The notes under the pieces are model-generated. The model was not told the origin of the DNA and did not search any database. It saw only the letters and a list, made by a program, of their open reading frames with translations. The position numbers and the translations under genes are program-made. Shown piece by piece: positions 32,090-41,138 of a DNA stretch of 64,000 nucleotides; position 1 is the stretch's first letter, and the number at the start of each line of letters is the position of its first letter. Source of the stretch: an uncultured Roseibium sp. (GTDB taxonomy: Bacteria > Pseudomonadota > Alphaproteobacteria > Rhizobiales > Stappiaceae); the NCBI RefSeq assembly GCF_947494555.1, contig NZ_CANLVF010000008.1:62001-126000 (forward strand). Reading direction: 5' to 3'.

Positions 32090-32972
32090 ATTGAAGATCG
32101 GCGTGATCGGAATTCCGGGAAAGTGGTCGACAGAAGTGCTGGCCGATGCGTTGGAAGAACGCACCGGTTTCAGATGTGTTGTCGACATGGCCGAAGTAGC
32201 GCTCGACCTTGAGACCCGGTCCCTGATGGCTGGCGAACAGAACCTGTGCAAGCTTGACGGACTGGTGATCAAGAAAATCAGTCAGGAATACAGCCCCGCG
32301 ACACTCGACCGGCTGGAGATACTGCGTCTGGCGGAAAACGCCGGTGTCCGGATATTTTCAAAACCCGCTTCGATCCTCGGATTGGTCAATCGCCTGAGCT
32401 GCACGGTGACCCTTTCCAACGCAGGTGTTCCGATGCCGGCGACCTGTGTGACCGAATGCGAGAAAGACGCATTGGCGGCCGTCAAACGCTTTGGCAGCGC
32501 GGTTTTCAAACCGCTCTATTCGACCAAGGCGCGCGGAATGACCTTGATGGATGCGAGCATTGGCGAGGATGCGCTGAGCAAGAAAATCGCCGCCTTCAAA
32601 TCCGACAATCCGGTCATGTATCTCCAAAAGAAGGTCGACCTTTCCGGCCGCGATCTCGGCATGGTGTTTCTCGGCGGAACCTATCTGGGCACGTATGCGA
32701 GAGTTGCACAGACAGACAGTTGGAACACAACGATCCTCCATGGCGGCAAATATGCGCCGTATGATCCGGAACAGGATCTGATCGATCTGGCGCACAAGGC
32801 ACAGGCTCCTTTCGGGCTTGATTTCACCACCGTAGACGTTGGCCTCACAGAGGATGGTCCGATCATATTCGAAGTGTCGGCGTTCGGCGGTTTCAAGGGA
32901 GCTCTTGAAGGCGCGTCAATCGACGCTGCAAGCCTTTATTCAGACCACGTGATCGCAAGGCTGAGCTCATGA
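32082..32972 (+). CDS. ATP-grasp enzyme, GAK system
   Basis: The 296-residue protein is a RimK-like ATP-grasp ligase: RLSCTVTLSNAGVPMPATCVTE starts the grasp domain, AVFKPLYSTKARGMTLMD is the glycine-poor ATP loop region, and IIFEVSAFGGFKGALEGA replaces the usual ENxxPG metal-binding segment. Ligases of this fold join a carboxylate to an amine with ATP. A TTG start at 32082 follows AGGAG; another TTG lies one codon earlier. The stop overlaps the HprK-like start. By recall it corresponds to the ATP-grasp member of the GAK system. Confidence 0.83.
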   Translation: MTELKIGVIGIPGKWSTEVLADALEERTGFRCVVDMAEVALDLETRSLMAGEQNLCKLDGLVIKKISQEYSPATLDRLEILRLAENAGVRIFSKPASILGLVNRLSCTVTLSNAGVPMPATCVTECEKDALAAVKRFGSAVFKPLYSTKARGMTLMDASIGEDALSKKIAAFKSDNPVMYLQKKVDLSGRDLGMVFLGGTYLGTYARVAQTDSWNTTILHGGKYAPYDPEQDLIDLAHKAQAPFGLDFTTVDVGLTEDGPIIFEVSAFGGFKGALEGASIDAASLYSDHVIARLSS

Positions 32973-34066
32973 GCGGAGCAAGAGTGCAGGATATCGTGGA
33001 TGCGTTGGCACCGGTCAAAGCGACCAGGCACGTGGATCCGTTTTACCTGTCTGTTGGCGGCTATGTTCTGGAAGTCCGTTGCACCTCAAACAAGCTCCTT
33101 GCCGAACTGCTCAGGTATTTTCAGCACGTGATCACCGCGCCATCTGAACCCGCCAGGATCGTCCACGTCCTCGGCCCGGCAGAGCTGCCGTTTGCCTTCG
33201 ATTTCGCCGAATGGATACGCGAACCCGGAAAGACGGGACGCAAGGACGCAATTGCCAACCTGGAGAACGGTCGTCTGATCCTCAAGGTTCGCACTGGCGT
33301 TCAGTTCCTTCAAGCACCCGACTGGTCAATCGCCTTCGGTCCGACCGAAGACTTTTCCAACCAGGTGATCAACTTCATCAACACCCAGGTCCTGAATCAC
33401 TTTCAACGGGATGGCTGGGTTACCTGTCACGCGGCGGCGGTCAGTACCGATCGGAAGGGGCTTGCCATTTCCGGCCTGTCCGGCGGCGGCAAGTCGACCA
33501 CGATGCTGCGCCTCATGGAGGTCGCCGGCACACGCTATGTGACCAACGACCGTCTGTTGGTGCGCCAGACCGGCAATATCACGAGCGCTCTTGGCATTCC
33601 GAAACTTCCGCGTATCAACCCGGGTACCATCGTCACGAACGAGCGCCTCTCGGGACTGATCGACGAGGAACGCGAAGAAGAACTCAAAAACTTGGAACCG
33701 GATGAGCTCTGGCATCTGGAAGAAAAATACGACCTCTTCATTGATGACATTTACGGACCGGGTCGCATTTCTCACAACGCAAACCTCACCGACTTCTGGG
33801 TGCTGAACTGGTCGCGTGACAACGGCGCACCGACTGGGGTTTCGAAGGTCAAACTCAACGATAGAGAAGACCTCCTCGCGGCAATCATGAAAAGTCCCGG
33901 TCCGTTCTACCAGACACGCGAAGGACCCTTCTGGACCGATCGATCGCCGCTGGAGACCGATACCTACCTGTCGGCGCTGCAGGACATCCACGTCTGGGAA
34001 GTTACAGGTCGTATCGACTTCGACGCCTTGTTCGACGCCGGCACAGAACTTCTGGGGCAACCATGA
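32969..34066 (+). CDS. HprK-related kinase B, GAK system
   Basis: The 365-residue protein has a P-loop (AISGLSGGGKSTTMLRLM) preceded by CHAAAVS, and VTNDRLLV as in HPr kinase/phosphorylase folds. The typical HPr-binding context (a ptsH gene) is absent nearby. It is likely a small-molecule or protein kinase. The N-terminal 150 residues are unrelated to HprK. It matches, from recall, the HprK-rel-B family. Both ends overlap neighbouring genes, so the block is a tight operon. Confidence 0.83.
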   Translation: MSGARVQDIVDALAPVKATRHVDPFYLSVGGYVLEVRCTSNKLLAELLRYFQHVITAPSEPARIVHVLGPAELPFAFDFAEWIREPGKTGRKDAIANLENGRLILKVRTGVQFLQAPDWSIAFGPTEDFSNQVINFINTQVLNHFQRDGWVTCHAAAVSTDRKGLAISGLSGGGKSTTMLRLMEVAGTRYVTNDRLLVRQTGNITSALGIPKLPRINPGTIVTNERLSGLIDEEREEELKNLEPDELWHLEEKYDLFIDDIYGPGRISHNANLTDFWVLNWSRDNGAPTGVSKVKLNDREDLLAAIMKSPGPFYQTREGPFWTDRSPLETDTYLSALQDIHVWEVTGRIDFDALFDAGTELLGQP

Positions 34067-34767
34067 CGGGCGAACGGTTTGCAATTCTGCTCCGGCACGG
34101 CGATTACCACCAAAAACCGGAAACCCCGAGCGCGTTGCAGCCCTTCGGGTTGTCGGATACCGGCATGGTTCAGGCAATGAACGCCGGCCGGGAACTTGCC
34201 GCGATGGCTCGGGCGAACGGTTGGAAACTTTCTTCAACAATCATGTCGTCCCAGCTGCTGCGCGCTTGGGAAACCGCGACGTTTTTGTGCCGGACGCTGG
34301 GGGAAGAAACCGGAAAGGTATTCAAAGTCGACGAGGAAGCGGATCTGGCCGAGCGCAGCGTTGGCGCTTTCGCCAACCTCACGCTGGCACAAATTCAAGA
34401 GGTCCTGGCGAACGACCCGCGATACTCAGCCCCTCCGGTAAACTGGAAATCTGACAGTACCTACAAACTGCCTGCCCTTGGTGCTGAAAGCCTTATGGAA
34501 GCGGGCGAACGGGTCGCGAGAGCTCTAACCGCGGGCATTGGGGACCTGAAGGCTGTCCACGAAACGAACGCAAAGGTGTTCGTCGGCCATGGCGCGTCGC
34601 TGCGCCACGCCGCCTACCACCTGAAGGTACTCAATTACGACGACATCCGCGGGCTCAGCATGCATCACGCCCGGCCCGTCGTTTTGAAATGCTCCGATGA
34701 TGGACGCTGGTCGCACTGCGCCGGTGGCTGGAAAGAGCGGACACCAAAAGACGTTTCGATAGATTGA
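34063..34767 (+). CDS. Histidine phosphatase family protein
   Basis: The 234-residue protein has the RHG catalytic motif (ILLRHGDYHQ) and the second histidine in VFVGHGASLRHAAY, with an Arg in QLLRAWETATFL, as in phosphoglycerate-mutase-like or SixA-like phosphatases. It probably removes a phosphate added by one of the kinases in the same operon. Confidence 0.87.
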   Translation: MTGERFAILLRHGDYHQKPETPSALQPFGLSDTGMVQAMNAGRELAAMARANGWKLSSTIMSSQLLRAWETATFLCRTLGEETGKVFKVDEEADLAERSVGAFANLTLAQIQEVLANDPRYSAPPVNWKSDSTYKLPALGAESLMEAGERVARALTAGIGDLKAVHETNAKVFVGHGASLRHAAYHLKVLNYDDIRGLSMHHARPVVLKCSDDGRWSHCAGGWKERTPKDVSID

Positions 34768-34788
34768 CGAGGACGGTAAGAGAATTTC

Positions 34789-36126
34789 ATGACGAACAGT
34801 TCCCTGGCCCCGTTTCTCCCACCGATTGCGCCAAGTTCGGCCCTCGACCTCGGGATTCCTGAAAGTGTCGTTCCATGGCCGATAGAAACGAAAACCACTG
34901 ACGAAAAGTCACCCGATCTCGTAACAAGTCTTGCGAGAGCGAATGCGCTCGGACCCTGGGACTGGCCGGACAAACCGATTGTCTTCATTTCAGACCTGCA
35001 TGCGGATGCCGAGGGCCTGCTCAGATCTCTTGTCGCGGCGCGCGTGATCCTGCGCACTGGGCAAGGCCTGAACGATTTTGAGCTGACCACCTTCGGCAAA
35101 AGCAGCCAGATCATCATTGGTGGCGATTGTCTGGACAAGGGCCCGAGCAATCTCGATTTGCTTGACAGTCTCGCCAGGCTGATGAAGTCGGGGGCCGATG
35201 TCATATTGTTGGCCGGAAACCACGACCTGCGGCTTTTTCTCGGACTGGAAGCACTGACAGTCAAGCGGGGCTCGCTCAACGCGCATATGTTCGTGCGTAT
35301 GGGCAAGAAAGTCATGCCCCTGATGCGCGAGGTTTTTGACCGGTATGTCGATGCAAACCGGGCCTTGGGCGAATTGCCGGATGAGAAAGAGTGCCTTGCG
35401 CTTATGGTGCCGGGAAAGAAGTGGACAAAACAGTTTCCAAAGGCCGCGGCGGGTTACTTGAACGAAGCAGCTGTGCGCAAGGAAATGCGGCGCTTGAAAA
35501 AGAAGTCGGCCAAATTCGCCGAACATGCCGAAGATGCAGGCCTGTCAATTCGCCAGCTCTATGCCGCCGCTTTGACGTGCCGCCGTCTGTTTATTGAACC
35601 GGTGGGCCAGTATGCCTGGTTTTTCCAAAGCATGAAGGCCATGCACCAAAGCGGTTCCCTTCTCTTTGTTCACGCGGGCATCGACGACAGCATGGCGTCC
35701 CTGATCTGCGCCAAGGGCATCGCGCATGTGAACCGGCGCTTCAGGAAGGAGAGCCGGAAAGATCCCTTTGTGTTCTATTCCGGAACCGTTGCCAATCTGA
35801 TGCGCACGAAATACCGGGACATTGATCACCCGCTGACGGGAAAAGGCGTTGAGGATCTCCACCTCGCAGGCATCAAGATGCTCATCCAGGGACATATCAA
35901 TCGCCACCAGGGCCAGGAGCTCAAATCAAAGCACGGATTGCTTCATCTGGAAGCGGATATCACCCTTGACCGTCATTCCAGAAGTTCCGAAGGTCTTGAA
36001 GGGATTGGAACGGGAGCAACGATCATTCAGCCGGACGGCAACATAATAGGGATAAGCCGCGACTACCCGCACGCCAAGCTGTTCGACCCGGCACAGATCC
36101 TTCAACAACACGGGTTGAACAGATGA
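34789..36126 (+). CDS. Calcineurin-like metallophosphoesterase
   Basis: The 445-residue protein carries the metallophosphoesterase motifs in order: FISDLHAD, IIGGDCLDKG, LLAGNHDLR, LLFVHAGID and LIQGHINRHQG. A long charged helical insert lies between the GNHD and VHAG motifs (about residues 170-275). The domain order and GDxxDRG-like GDCLDKG resemble PPP-type or ApaH-like phosphatases. It lies 22 bp after the histidine phosphatase gene and overlaps the amphi-Trp gene. Confidence 0.87.
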   Translation: MTNSSLAPFLPPIAPSSALDLGIPESVVPWPIETKTTDEKSPDLVTSLARANALGPWDWPDKPIVFISDLHADAEGLLRSLVAARVILRTGQGLNDFELTTFGKSSQIIIGGDCLDKGPSNLDLLDSLARLMKSGADVILLAGNHDLRLFLGLEALTVKRGSLNAHMFVRMGKKVMPLMREVFDRYVDANRALGELPDEKECLALMVPGKKWTKQFPKAAAGYLNEAAVRKEMRRLKKKSAKFAEHAEDAGLSIRQLYAAALTCRRLFIEPVGQYAWFFQSMKAMHQSGSLLFVHAGIDDSMASLICAKGIAHVNRRFRKESRKDPFVFYSGTVANLMRTKYRDIDHPLTGKGVEDLHLAGIKMLIQGHINRHQGQELKSKHGLLHLEADITLDRHSRSSEGLEGIGTGATIIQPDGNIIGISRDYPHAKLFDPAQILQQHGLNR

Positions 36127-36398
36127 TGGAGCGCAAGGGCCGTTTCCGGCACCAGTCCCTGCAGGACCGGAAATCCCTCCAGAAAATGCTGGATGCCGTC
36201 AAGCGCGGCATCGCCAAGGGCGAACTTCAGTTCGGTGATGATACCGGCGACATTACGCTGGAACCGAACGGGCTGATGAATTTGCGGGTGACGGCCACCG
36301 TTGAGGACGGCCAATCCAGGCTCGACCTGCGCATCAGCTGGTCCAACGACAGCAATGACAGGAAGGACAGCGGCAAACTGAAGGTCAAGGGCGGCTGA
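36123..36398 (+). CDS. Amphi-Trp domain small protein, GAK system
   Basis: The 91-residue protein begins RFRHQSLQDRKSLQKMLDAVKRGIAKGELQFGDDTGDITLEPNG in pattern with the amphi-Trp domain, a short helix plus beta sheet ending in a conserved Trp (DLRISWSND). It is the last gene of the block, with a lysine-rich tail. The function is unknown; it could be a carrier or regulator for the ATP-grasp and kinase enzymes. Confidence 0.78.
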   Translation: MMERKGRFRHQSLQDRKSLQKMLDAVKRGIAKGELQFGDDTGDITLEPNGLMNLRVTATVEDGQSRLDLRISWSNDSNDRKDSGKLKVKGG

Positions 36399-36442
36399 TC
36401 CGGGCCGCGTTTACCGCTCCGCCCTTTCAAAATACCGACAAA

Positions 36443-37882
36443 CTACCCGGCAAGATAATTCAGTGCCTTCAGGCTGGGGACGAAGAAAACCGCCAGTCCC
36501 TTGTAGCGGATAAAGTCCTTGAGCGGCAGCTTCAGAGCGGTCGTGCTATCTGCATCAACGGGGATATGGGTTGTCGTCTCCGCATTGCGCTTGCCTCGAA
36601 AGCCGAACATCATGTCCTGCCGTTTGCGGCCTCGCCTGATAGCGTCGAACTGATCGCTGAATGAAGTTTTTTGTATCCATCGCACAACGGAATAAAACTG
36701 TTCGTTGATCCGCGCGCAGGCGAAGAGACCGATCAGGCCGCGATCAAGGCCGTCATCCTGAGTGCCCTCAAGCGGCGGCCCGTAGGAAAAACCGCGACGG
36801 ATCAGTCTTGGGGGACCATTTGGAAAACGGACATTGTTTGCATGGGTCAGTCCCTGATCGCGGGGATTGCACACCCGAACATGCGAAAACAGGGGCGTCT
36901 TCAGACCCGCATCGTCGTTGGCGTAGCCGAACCTGTCGGATGGGTCCCAGGGCTGCGGCATCGTATCGGGATGAAGCGCCATCGCTGAACCGTTTCGCCA
37001 GCGCCCCATCATCTTCGCAGCCAGCCACTCCTCCGGATCCGCCGCACCGCTGTGGGGCGCAGCAGCAGTCCGCTGTTCCTTCAGATAGCTGTTAAAGGCT
37101 GCAACGTCCTGATAGAGCCAGGACAGATTCAGGTAAGTTCCATCCCTGACAAAATCCTGCCAAGGTCCCGCATTGGTGGGGCTTACCTTGTAACTGTCTG
37201 ATGGATAACCGAGCAGCAACTCGCGGAAGTTCACCTTTCCGGCGACACCTGTATCCTCCCAGTCGATGTTTATCTTGCTGACACCATCCCGGAAACCGAA
37301 ATGCAGGATGCCCTGATCCGGCACGTAACCGGAAAGCGCGCCATCTTCAAAGGACTGGAATTGCCATTCCACCAAACCGGCAGACGCCGCCGCTGCGCGA
37401 ACGCGGGCGAGTTCATCTAACTTTTGAGCGTGGTCCGCAAAGTAACAAACCATGGCAATGTGAAACGCGGACGGGTCGGCACTGCCTTCCCACCAGTGCT
37501 CCGGTGCGTTCGCGTCCTGCATGTCGAGGCTGACGGTCACGGATCTTGAGTGCGGGGCATTTTCCGGTTTTGTGAAGAATGATTCCAGGTTTGTCCCGAT
37601 CGCGTCGGGATCAAGACCGTCTCCAGCTCCGTTCCTTGCAGCCAGGAGCAATGCGGTTCCCGGCCAGTTGAACGCAAAATGATAGACCGGCTCCAGCGGC
37701 CCGCCGGCAGTGTCCGTGTAGGAACCCGGCGGCTCGAGGCCGCCGTTTACGGATCCGGCCCAGTCCCGCAGGAATCCCCGGGCAGCGGCGGGGTCGGTAA
37801 TGCGGAACAGGAGAACCGCGCGAAGCGGGTGCCGGTACCGCGTGATGAACAGGCTTTGAATATTGTCCGTATTGGGTGTCAT
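36443..37882 (-). CDS. DyP-type heme peroxidase family protein
   Basis: The 479-residue protein has the DyP motif GFRDG (FGFRDGVS, with the catalytic Asp and, nearby, Ser), the proximal heme His in LFSHVRVCNPRD, and RLIRRGFSYGPP followed by GLIGLFACARINEQFYSVVRWIQ, all standard for DyP peroxidases. It has no visible Tat signal. The length is that of larger DyP (C/D-like) forms. It is downstream of a small hypothetical gene in an operon. Confidence 0.88.
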   Translation of the reverse strand: MTPNTDNIQSLFITRYRHPLRAVLLFRITDPAAARGFLRDWAGSVNGGLEPPGSYTDTAGGPLEPVYHFAFNWPGTALLLAARNGAGDGLDPDAIGTNLESFFTKPENAPHSRSVTVSLDMQDANAPEHWWEGSADPSAFHIAMVCYFADHAQKLDELARVRAAAASAGLVEWQFQSFEDGALSGYVPDQGILHFGFRDGVSKINIDWEDTGVAGKVNFRELLLGYPSDSYKVSPTNAGPWQDFVRDGTYLNLSWLYQDVAAFNSYLKEQRTAAAPHSGAADPEEWLAAKMMGRWRNGSAMALHPDTMPQPWDPSDRFGYANDDAGLKTPLFSHVRVCNPRDQGLTHANNVRFPNGPPRLIRRGFSYGPPLEGTQDDGLDRGLIGLFACARINEQFYSVVRWIQKTSFSDQFDAIRRGRKRQDMMFGFRGKRNAETTTHIPVDADSTTALKLPLKDFIRYKGLAVFFVPSLKALNYLAG

Positions 37883-37909
37883 GCCAGCCCCCGCCGCTTC
37901 CGGTTGGTT

Positions 37910-38380
37910 CTACTCGGCCGCCTGCGACTGCAAGGCGCTGAGAATGTCCCGAACCTCGGCATGGTTATAAGCCGAGAAAAGCCAGCCCGACTGGTTGCCG
38001 TTCATATCGGTCGCATTGTCGGTAGACATACCAAGCGTGCGGTAGTTGGCGTTCTTGGAAAACTCAAAGAATGCAGCCGGGTCGTTTACGTCCGGCACTC
38101 CGTCGGCAAGCGAGAAAATCTTCGCAAAAACCGGTGTCAGCGCATCACGGAAAAACTCCGTATATTCGAAATGATCGCCGTCATACTCGGTAATCACCTG
38201 GATATATTCATTGTCGCCGATCACCACGACTCGCGCGAAATGCACAATTTTGGACGCTCTGAGAGCTTCTTCGATCTTTGGCTGAATCTCCACGGCGAAG
38301 TTCGCCTTGAGCTCCTCGAGCGCCGCCAGGGTTGCCGGGTCTTGCTTGATCTTCAAGGTCAAAGTCAGTGGATGCGTCAT
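37910..38380 (-). CDS. Hypothetical protein cotranscribed with DyP peroxidase
   Basis: The 156-residue protein begins at ATG 38380 (MTHPLTLTLKIKQDP) behind GGGAGAAG. It looks like a ferredoxin-like alpha/beta sandwich (THPLTLTLKIKQ, HFARVVVIGDNEYIQVITEYDG) and may be related to the dimeric alpha/beta barrel fold used by DyP domains. It has no cysteine or signal peptide. It sits 27 bp before the DyP gene; partnership is inferred. Confidence 0.72.
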   Translation of the reverse strand: MTHPLTLTLKIKQDPATLAALEELKANFAVEIQPKIEEALRASKIVHFARVVVIGDNEYIQVITEYDGDHFEYTEFFRDALTPVFAKIFSLADGVPDVNDPAAFFEFSKNANYRTLGMSTDNATDMNGNQSGWLFSAYNHAEVRDILSALQSQAAE

Positions 38381-38400
38381 GGTCTTCTCCCTGTTTGTCC

Positions 38401-38449
38401 GCCACACGCCAATGCAATGTCCAATATCGTTTGAAATCAAACGTGTGGC
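38401..38449. promoter_or_regulatory. Nested palindromes upstream of the DyP operon
   Basis: GCCACACG (38401-38408) pairs with CGTGTGGC (38442-38449), and inside it CGTTTG-AAAT-CAAACG (38428-38443) is a perfect inverted repeat. The position, 21-69 bp upstream of the start of the small DyP partner gene, fits a repressor site or 5' leader hairpin. Confidence 0.45.
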
Positions 38450-39097
38450 GGCATTCCCGATGAAAATTTCAAAGTCGAATAAGGTCGCCGCTCGGTATAC
38501 AGCGAGTGGCTAGTGTCTTAAAAATGCACTTCTAAAGGATCAGGCATAGCGGCCGGACCCGCTTCTGTTCAGACTGTTACTTTCGCGCGGGCTTCTGCTC
38601 GCACGATTAAATCAAGCTGAGCGCAGACCGCGCGCGTCTTGCGTGATGAAGCTCGCATCGCGACCGCTCCAGACGAGACAATTGAACAGCGTGGTTATTA
38701 TCCAAAACGGGGACGAAGCCGTCTATCTCGCGGACGCGTTGTGGGATTGGCGAAAAGATGCCGAAACTGGTTTTGTACATAGCGATGTCGCTCCACTAAA
38801 AATCACATGGAGTAAATTTGTTCAAAGAATTAAAAAACTACTTATTCGAGCGCTACGCAGCGTAATGCAATCCATTGACTTAGACAAGAAGATTCATCGC
38901 AGTAATCGCAAGAATTTCGAATTTACGGAAAAAGCGTCAAATAGCGCCGATCCAAAGAGGGCGTCAAACAAAAGCATCACTGGCGTCCCGTGTCCTGGCG
39001 CTTTGACAAATCGGTCGGTCAAGACCAGTTCGCAAACAAACCCGGCCCCTCCGTATCTTTGCAGGGACCGGGCAAATGCCGAAGGCAGTCTGACGCT
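38450..39097. other. Gene-poor, lower-GC interval
   Basis: About 650 bp hold no gene I can support. A 273-codon plus-strand frame starts at 38643 but its second half only mirrors the M56 gene and its first half is unlike any family I know. The stretch 38760-38960 is visibly AT-richer than the surroundings, as expected of decayed or acquired DNA. Confidence 0.5.
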
Positions 39098-40255
39098 TTA
39101 TCGCAATGGGCGCTGCCCAAAGGTATTGATCGTCTCGAGACGCTCGAGATTTATGATCGTCGAAAGCATCAGCCGGTCCTGGGTCCAGTCAGCCGGTTTC
39201 TGGATCGACAGAGCGGACAGGAAGACAATCGCGATCATCGGCAGGACAGCGAGAAACACGAAGCTCCAATGCGGACGCAAACGGTCTTTCTCCAACAGCG
39301 CCTCAACACGCCGCCGGAGTTTCTGCGCGGGAGACCTTCTCAGCACACGGTCCTGCACCTCGATGAGCGCCACAGCGGCAACATTCCCAACCCGGTCCTT
39401 GCCGGCAATCCGATGCCGTCGCCTTATGCCTGCTTGCGCGGCTCGGAGCAGACACATGCAATAGGACCTGAGATCGACATTGGTAGCGTCCGTCACCTTC
39501 TGGTCACAGGCCAGCTCACGAAGCCGCTCAACTTCCGATTTCCATACGTAATAGAAAGGGTTCCAGAAGAAGAAAGGCCGCAGTGCTTCCAACCCGATTT
39601 CCCAGGTCACATCGCCCTGACGCAAATGCTGAAACTCATGCTTGAGCACCAGTTTCAGGTCATCGGGCTTTGCCAGAAGCTCGGTTGGGATTACCACGAA
39701 GTGTGTGCGGAAGCCTCGTGCTGAAAACGGCACCAGCGCGCTATCGGACAGCAGCAGTTGCAGCCTGCCGGCCCGGCGCCATGTGTGGCACGCCGACAAC
39801 ATGCGCGCAAGACGGAAAATACTGACGATCAGTTTCGAACCGAAGTAAGCAAACCCGGCAAGGAGAAACAGGACGATGCCCATTCCCAGGCCCGGTGCAA
39901 AACTCAGAACGCTATCCGTCAAACGACTGCGCAGTCCCAGCAGCGCCTGAAAGTCTTCCGCAGGTATCGCGATCCCGCCTCTCAGATATTGCGAGACGGC
40001 GTAATCGGCGAGGTTCACCGTTCCAGCCGCCGGAACGACCTGTGCCATTTGCATGTTCTGATAAACAGCGACGGCAACGGGCGACAAAACCATAACGGCA
40101 AACAATCCGTTCAGGACGCCCAACTGGTAATTGAAAGCAAGTCTTCTCCCAAGACGAGCCAGTACCAGTTTGGCCGCAAGCCAGATGAGTGCCGTTAGAG
40201 CCAGCGTAATGTTGAGATCGACATATATGTCGAAAGTCTGGTTAAGTAGCGTCAT
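39098..40255 (-). CDS. M56 family (BlaR1/MecR1-like) membrane metallopeptidase
   Basis: The 385-residue protein has four N-terminal helices and a cytoplasmic zinc-protease domain with HExxH read as KHEFQH in LVLKHEFQHLRQGD, and the downstream glutamate in ERLRELACDQKV. Another helix lies near residues 330-352 (WSFVFLAVLPMIAIVFLSAL), but only about 25 residues follow, so it lacks the penicillin-binding sensor domain of true BlaR1. It overlaps the BlaI-like gene and should cleave that repressor after an unknown signal. Confidence 0.88.
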   Translation of the reverse strand: MTLLNQTFDIYVDLNITLALTALIWLAAKLVLARLGRRLAFNYQLGVLNGLFAVMVLSPVAVAVYQNMQMAQVVPAAGTVNLADYAVSQYLRGGIAIPAEDFQALLGLRSRLTDSVLSFAPGLGMGIVLFLLAGFAYFGSKLIVSIFRLARMLSACHTWRRAGRLQLLLSDSALVPFSARGFRTHFVVIPTELLAKPDDLKLVLKHEFQHLRQGDVTWEIGLEALRPFFFWNPFYYVWKSEVERLRELACDQKVTDATNVDLRSYCMCLLRAAQAGIRRRHRIAGKDRVGNVAAVALIEVQDRVLRRSPAQKLRRRVEALLEKDRLRPHWSFVFLAVLPMIAIVFLSALSIQKPADWTQDRLMLSTIINLERLETINTFGQRPLR

Positions 40256-40637
40256 CTGTCCTCCTCCTGTCCAGTAACGCTCTCATCTCCTCCAGGTCGT
40301 CATCTGAGAGTTCATATTCATCGACGAGTCGTGCAACGAGTGACGCTGGCGTGCCGTCGAACAGTTTTTCAGAAAGGTTTCTCAGAGAACGGGACTGGTA
40401 GGTGTCCTTGGTCAGCCGGGGGGTATAGATGAATGTTTTGCCTTCTTTCCGGCTGTCCACGAAGCCCTTTTCATCCAAAATCCGCATGATTGTCGCACAG
40501 GACGTGTAAGCGAGTTTTCTGTCTGTCGGCAGCGACGCGAGAATATCCCGCACGGAGCCTTCGCCGAGCTTCCAGAGTTCGCTCATGAACTCCAGTTCGA
40601 CTTCAGTCAAAAACTCGTTGCTTTTACGCTTTCTCAT
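40242..40637 (-). CDS. BlaI/MecI/CopY family repressor
   Basis: The 131-residue protein has the winged-helix of this family (LTEVELEFMSELWKLGEGSVRDILASLP, YTSCATIMRILDEKGFV, YTPRLTKDTYQSRSLRNLSEKLFDG). It should dimerise on promoter palindromes and be inactivated by cleavage by the coupled M56 peptidase. No beta-lactamase gene is in the window, so the regulated gene is unknown. The 219 bp upstream hold its promoter; I found no clear TACA-type operator there. Confidence 0.88.
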   Translation of the reverse strand: MRKRKSNEFLTEVELEFMSELWKLGEGSVRDILASLPTDRKLAYTSCATIMRILDEKGFVDSRKEGKTFIYTPRLTKDTYQSRSLRNLSEKLFDGTPASLVARLVDEYELSDDDLEEMRALLDRRRTDDAT

Positions 40638-40856
40638 TACTGCCCTGTGCCAATTGCGGTATGGATGTGGCTCAGGTCATGCCCAAAACTTCATTTTGAT
40701 AATTTTATGCATGCCCCTGACACCTATTCATGCACGATTAGATGCCGAAATACTATAGCCTTAGTCGATCCGTCCGTTTTCCTTACGTTTCATTGCTTCG
40801 GTGCCGCCCCTGGCCAGATCAGGGACCATCTCCTGCGAAAACCGTCAGTTTTCGGG

Positions 40857-41138
40857 TTAAACCTTCCAGAAACAGAACACGCCCCAGCCGATGCTCAACG
40901 CCAGCGGCCACCACAACGGCTCCCCCATCAGTCCGAGCCAGGCCAGGAAGATGTAGGCTGCTCCTAGCAGGGTAATGAACAGGCGGTCACCGCGTGTCGT
41001 TGTGAGTCCCAGGATGCCTTGCCGGGCATGCCCGCCGGGGAACTTGATTTCAATGACGGTCAGTAAACCGATAGCTGAGAAAATGCCGACGAACAGCAAT
41101 GCCGTTGGCCAGGTCCATGCCATCCAACCCAGCATCAT
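40857..41138 (-). CDS. glpU: DUF2160 membrane protein of glycerol transporter
   Basis: The 93-residue protein has two to three hydrophobic helices (WPTALLFVGIFSAIGLLTVIEI, FITLLGAAYIFLAWLGL, WWPLALSIGWGVFCF). It matches DUF2160, the small membrane protein (GlpU) found with GlpSTPQV in rhizobial glycerol transport operons. Its start overlaps the glpQ stop. A CGAAAAC/GTTTTCG hairpin lies just beyond its stop. Its precise role is unknown. Confidence 0.82.
   Translation of the reverse strand: MMLGWMAWTWPTALLFVGIFSAIGLLTVIEIKFPGGHARQGILGLTTTRGDRLFITLLGAAYIFLAWLGLMGEPLWWPLALSIGWGVFCFWKV

Noticed and set aside
38643..39464. 273-codon plus-strand open frame
   Set aside because: The second half is antisense to the M56 gene and the first half matches no family I know; there is no clear ribosome binding site.
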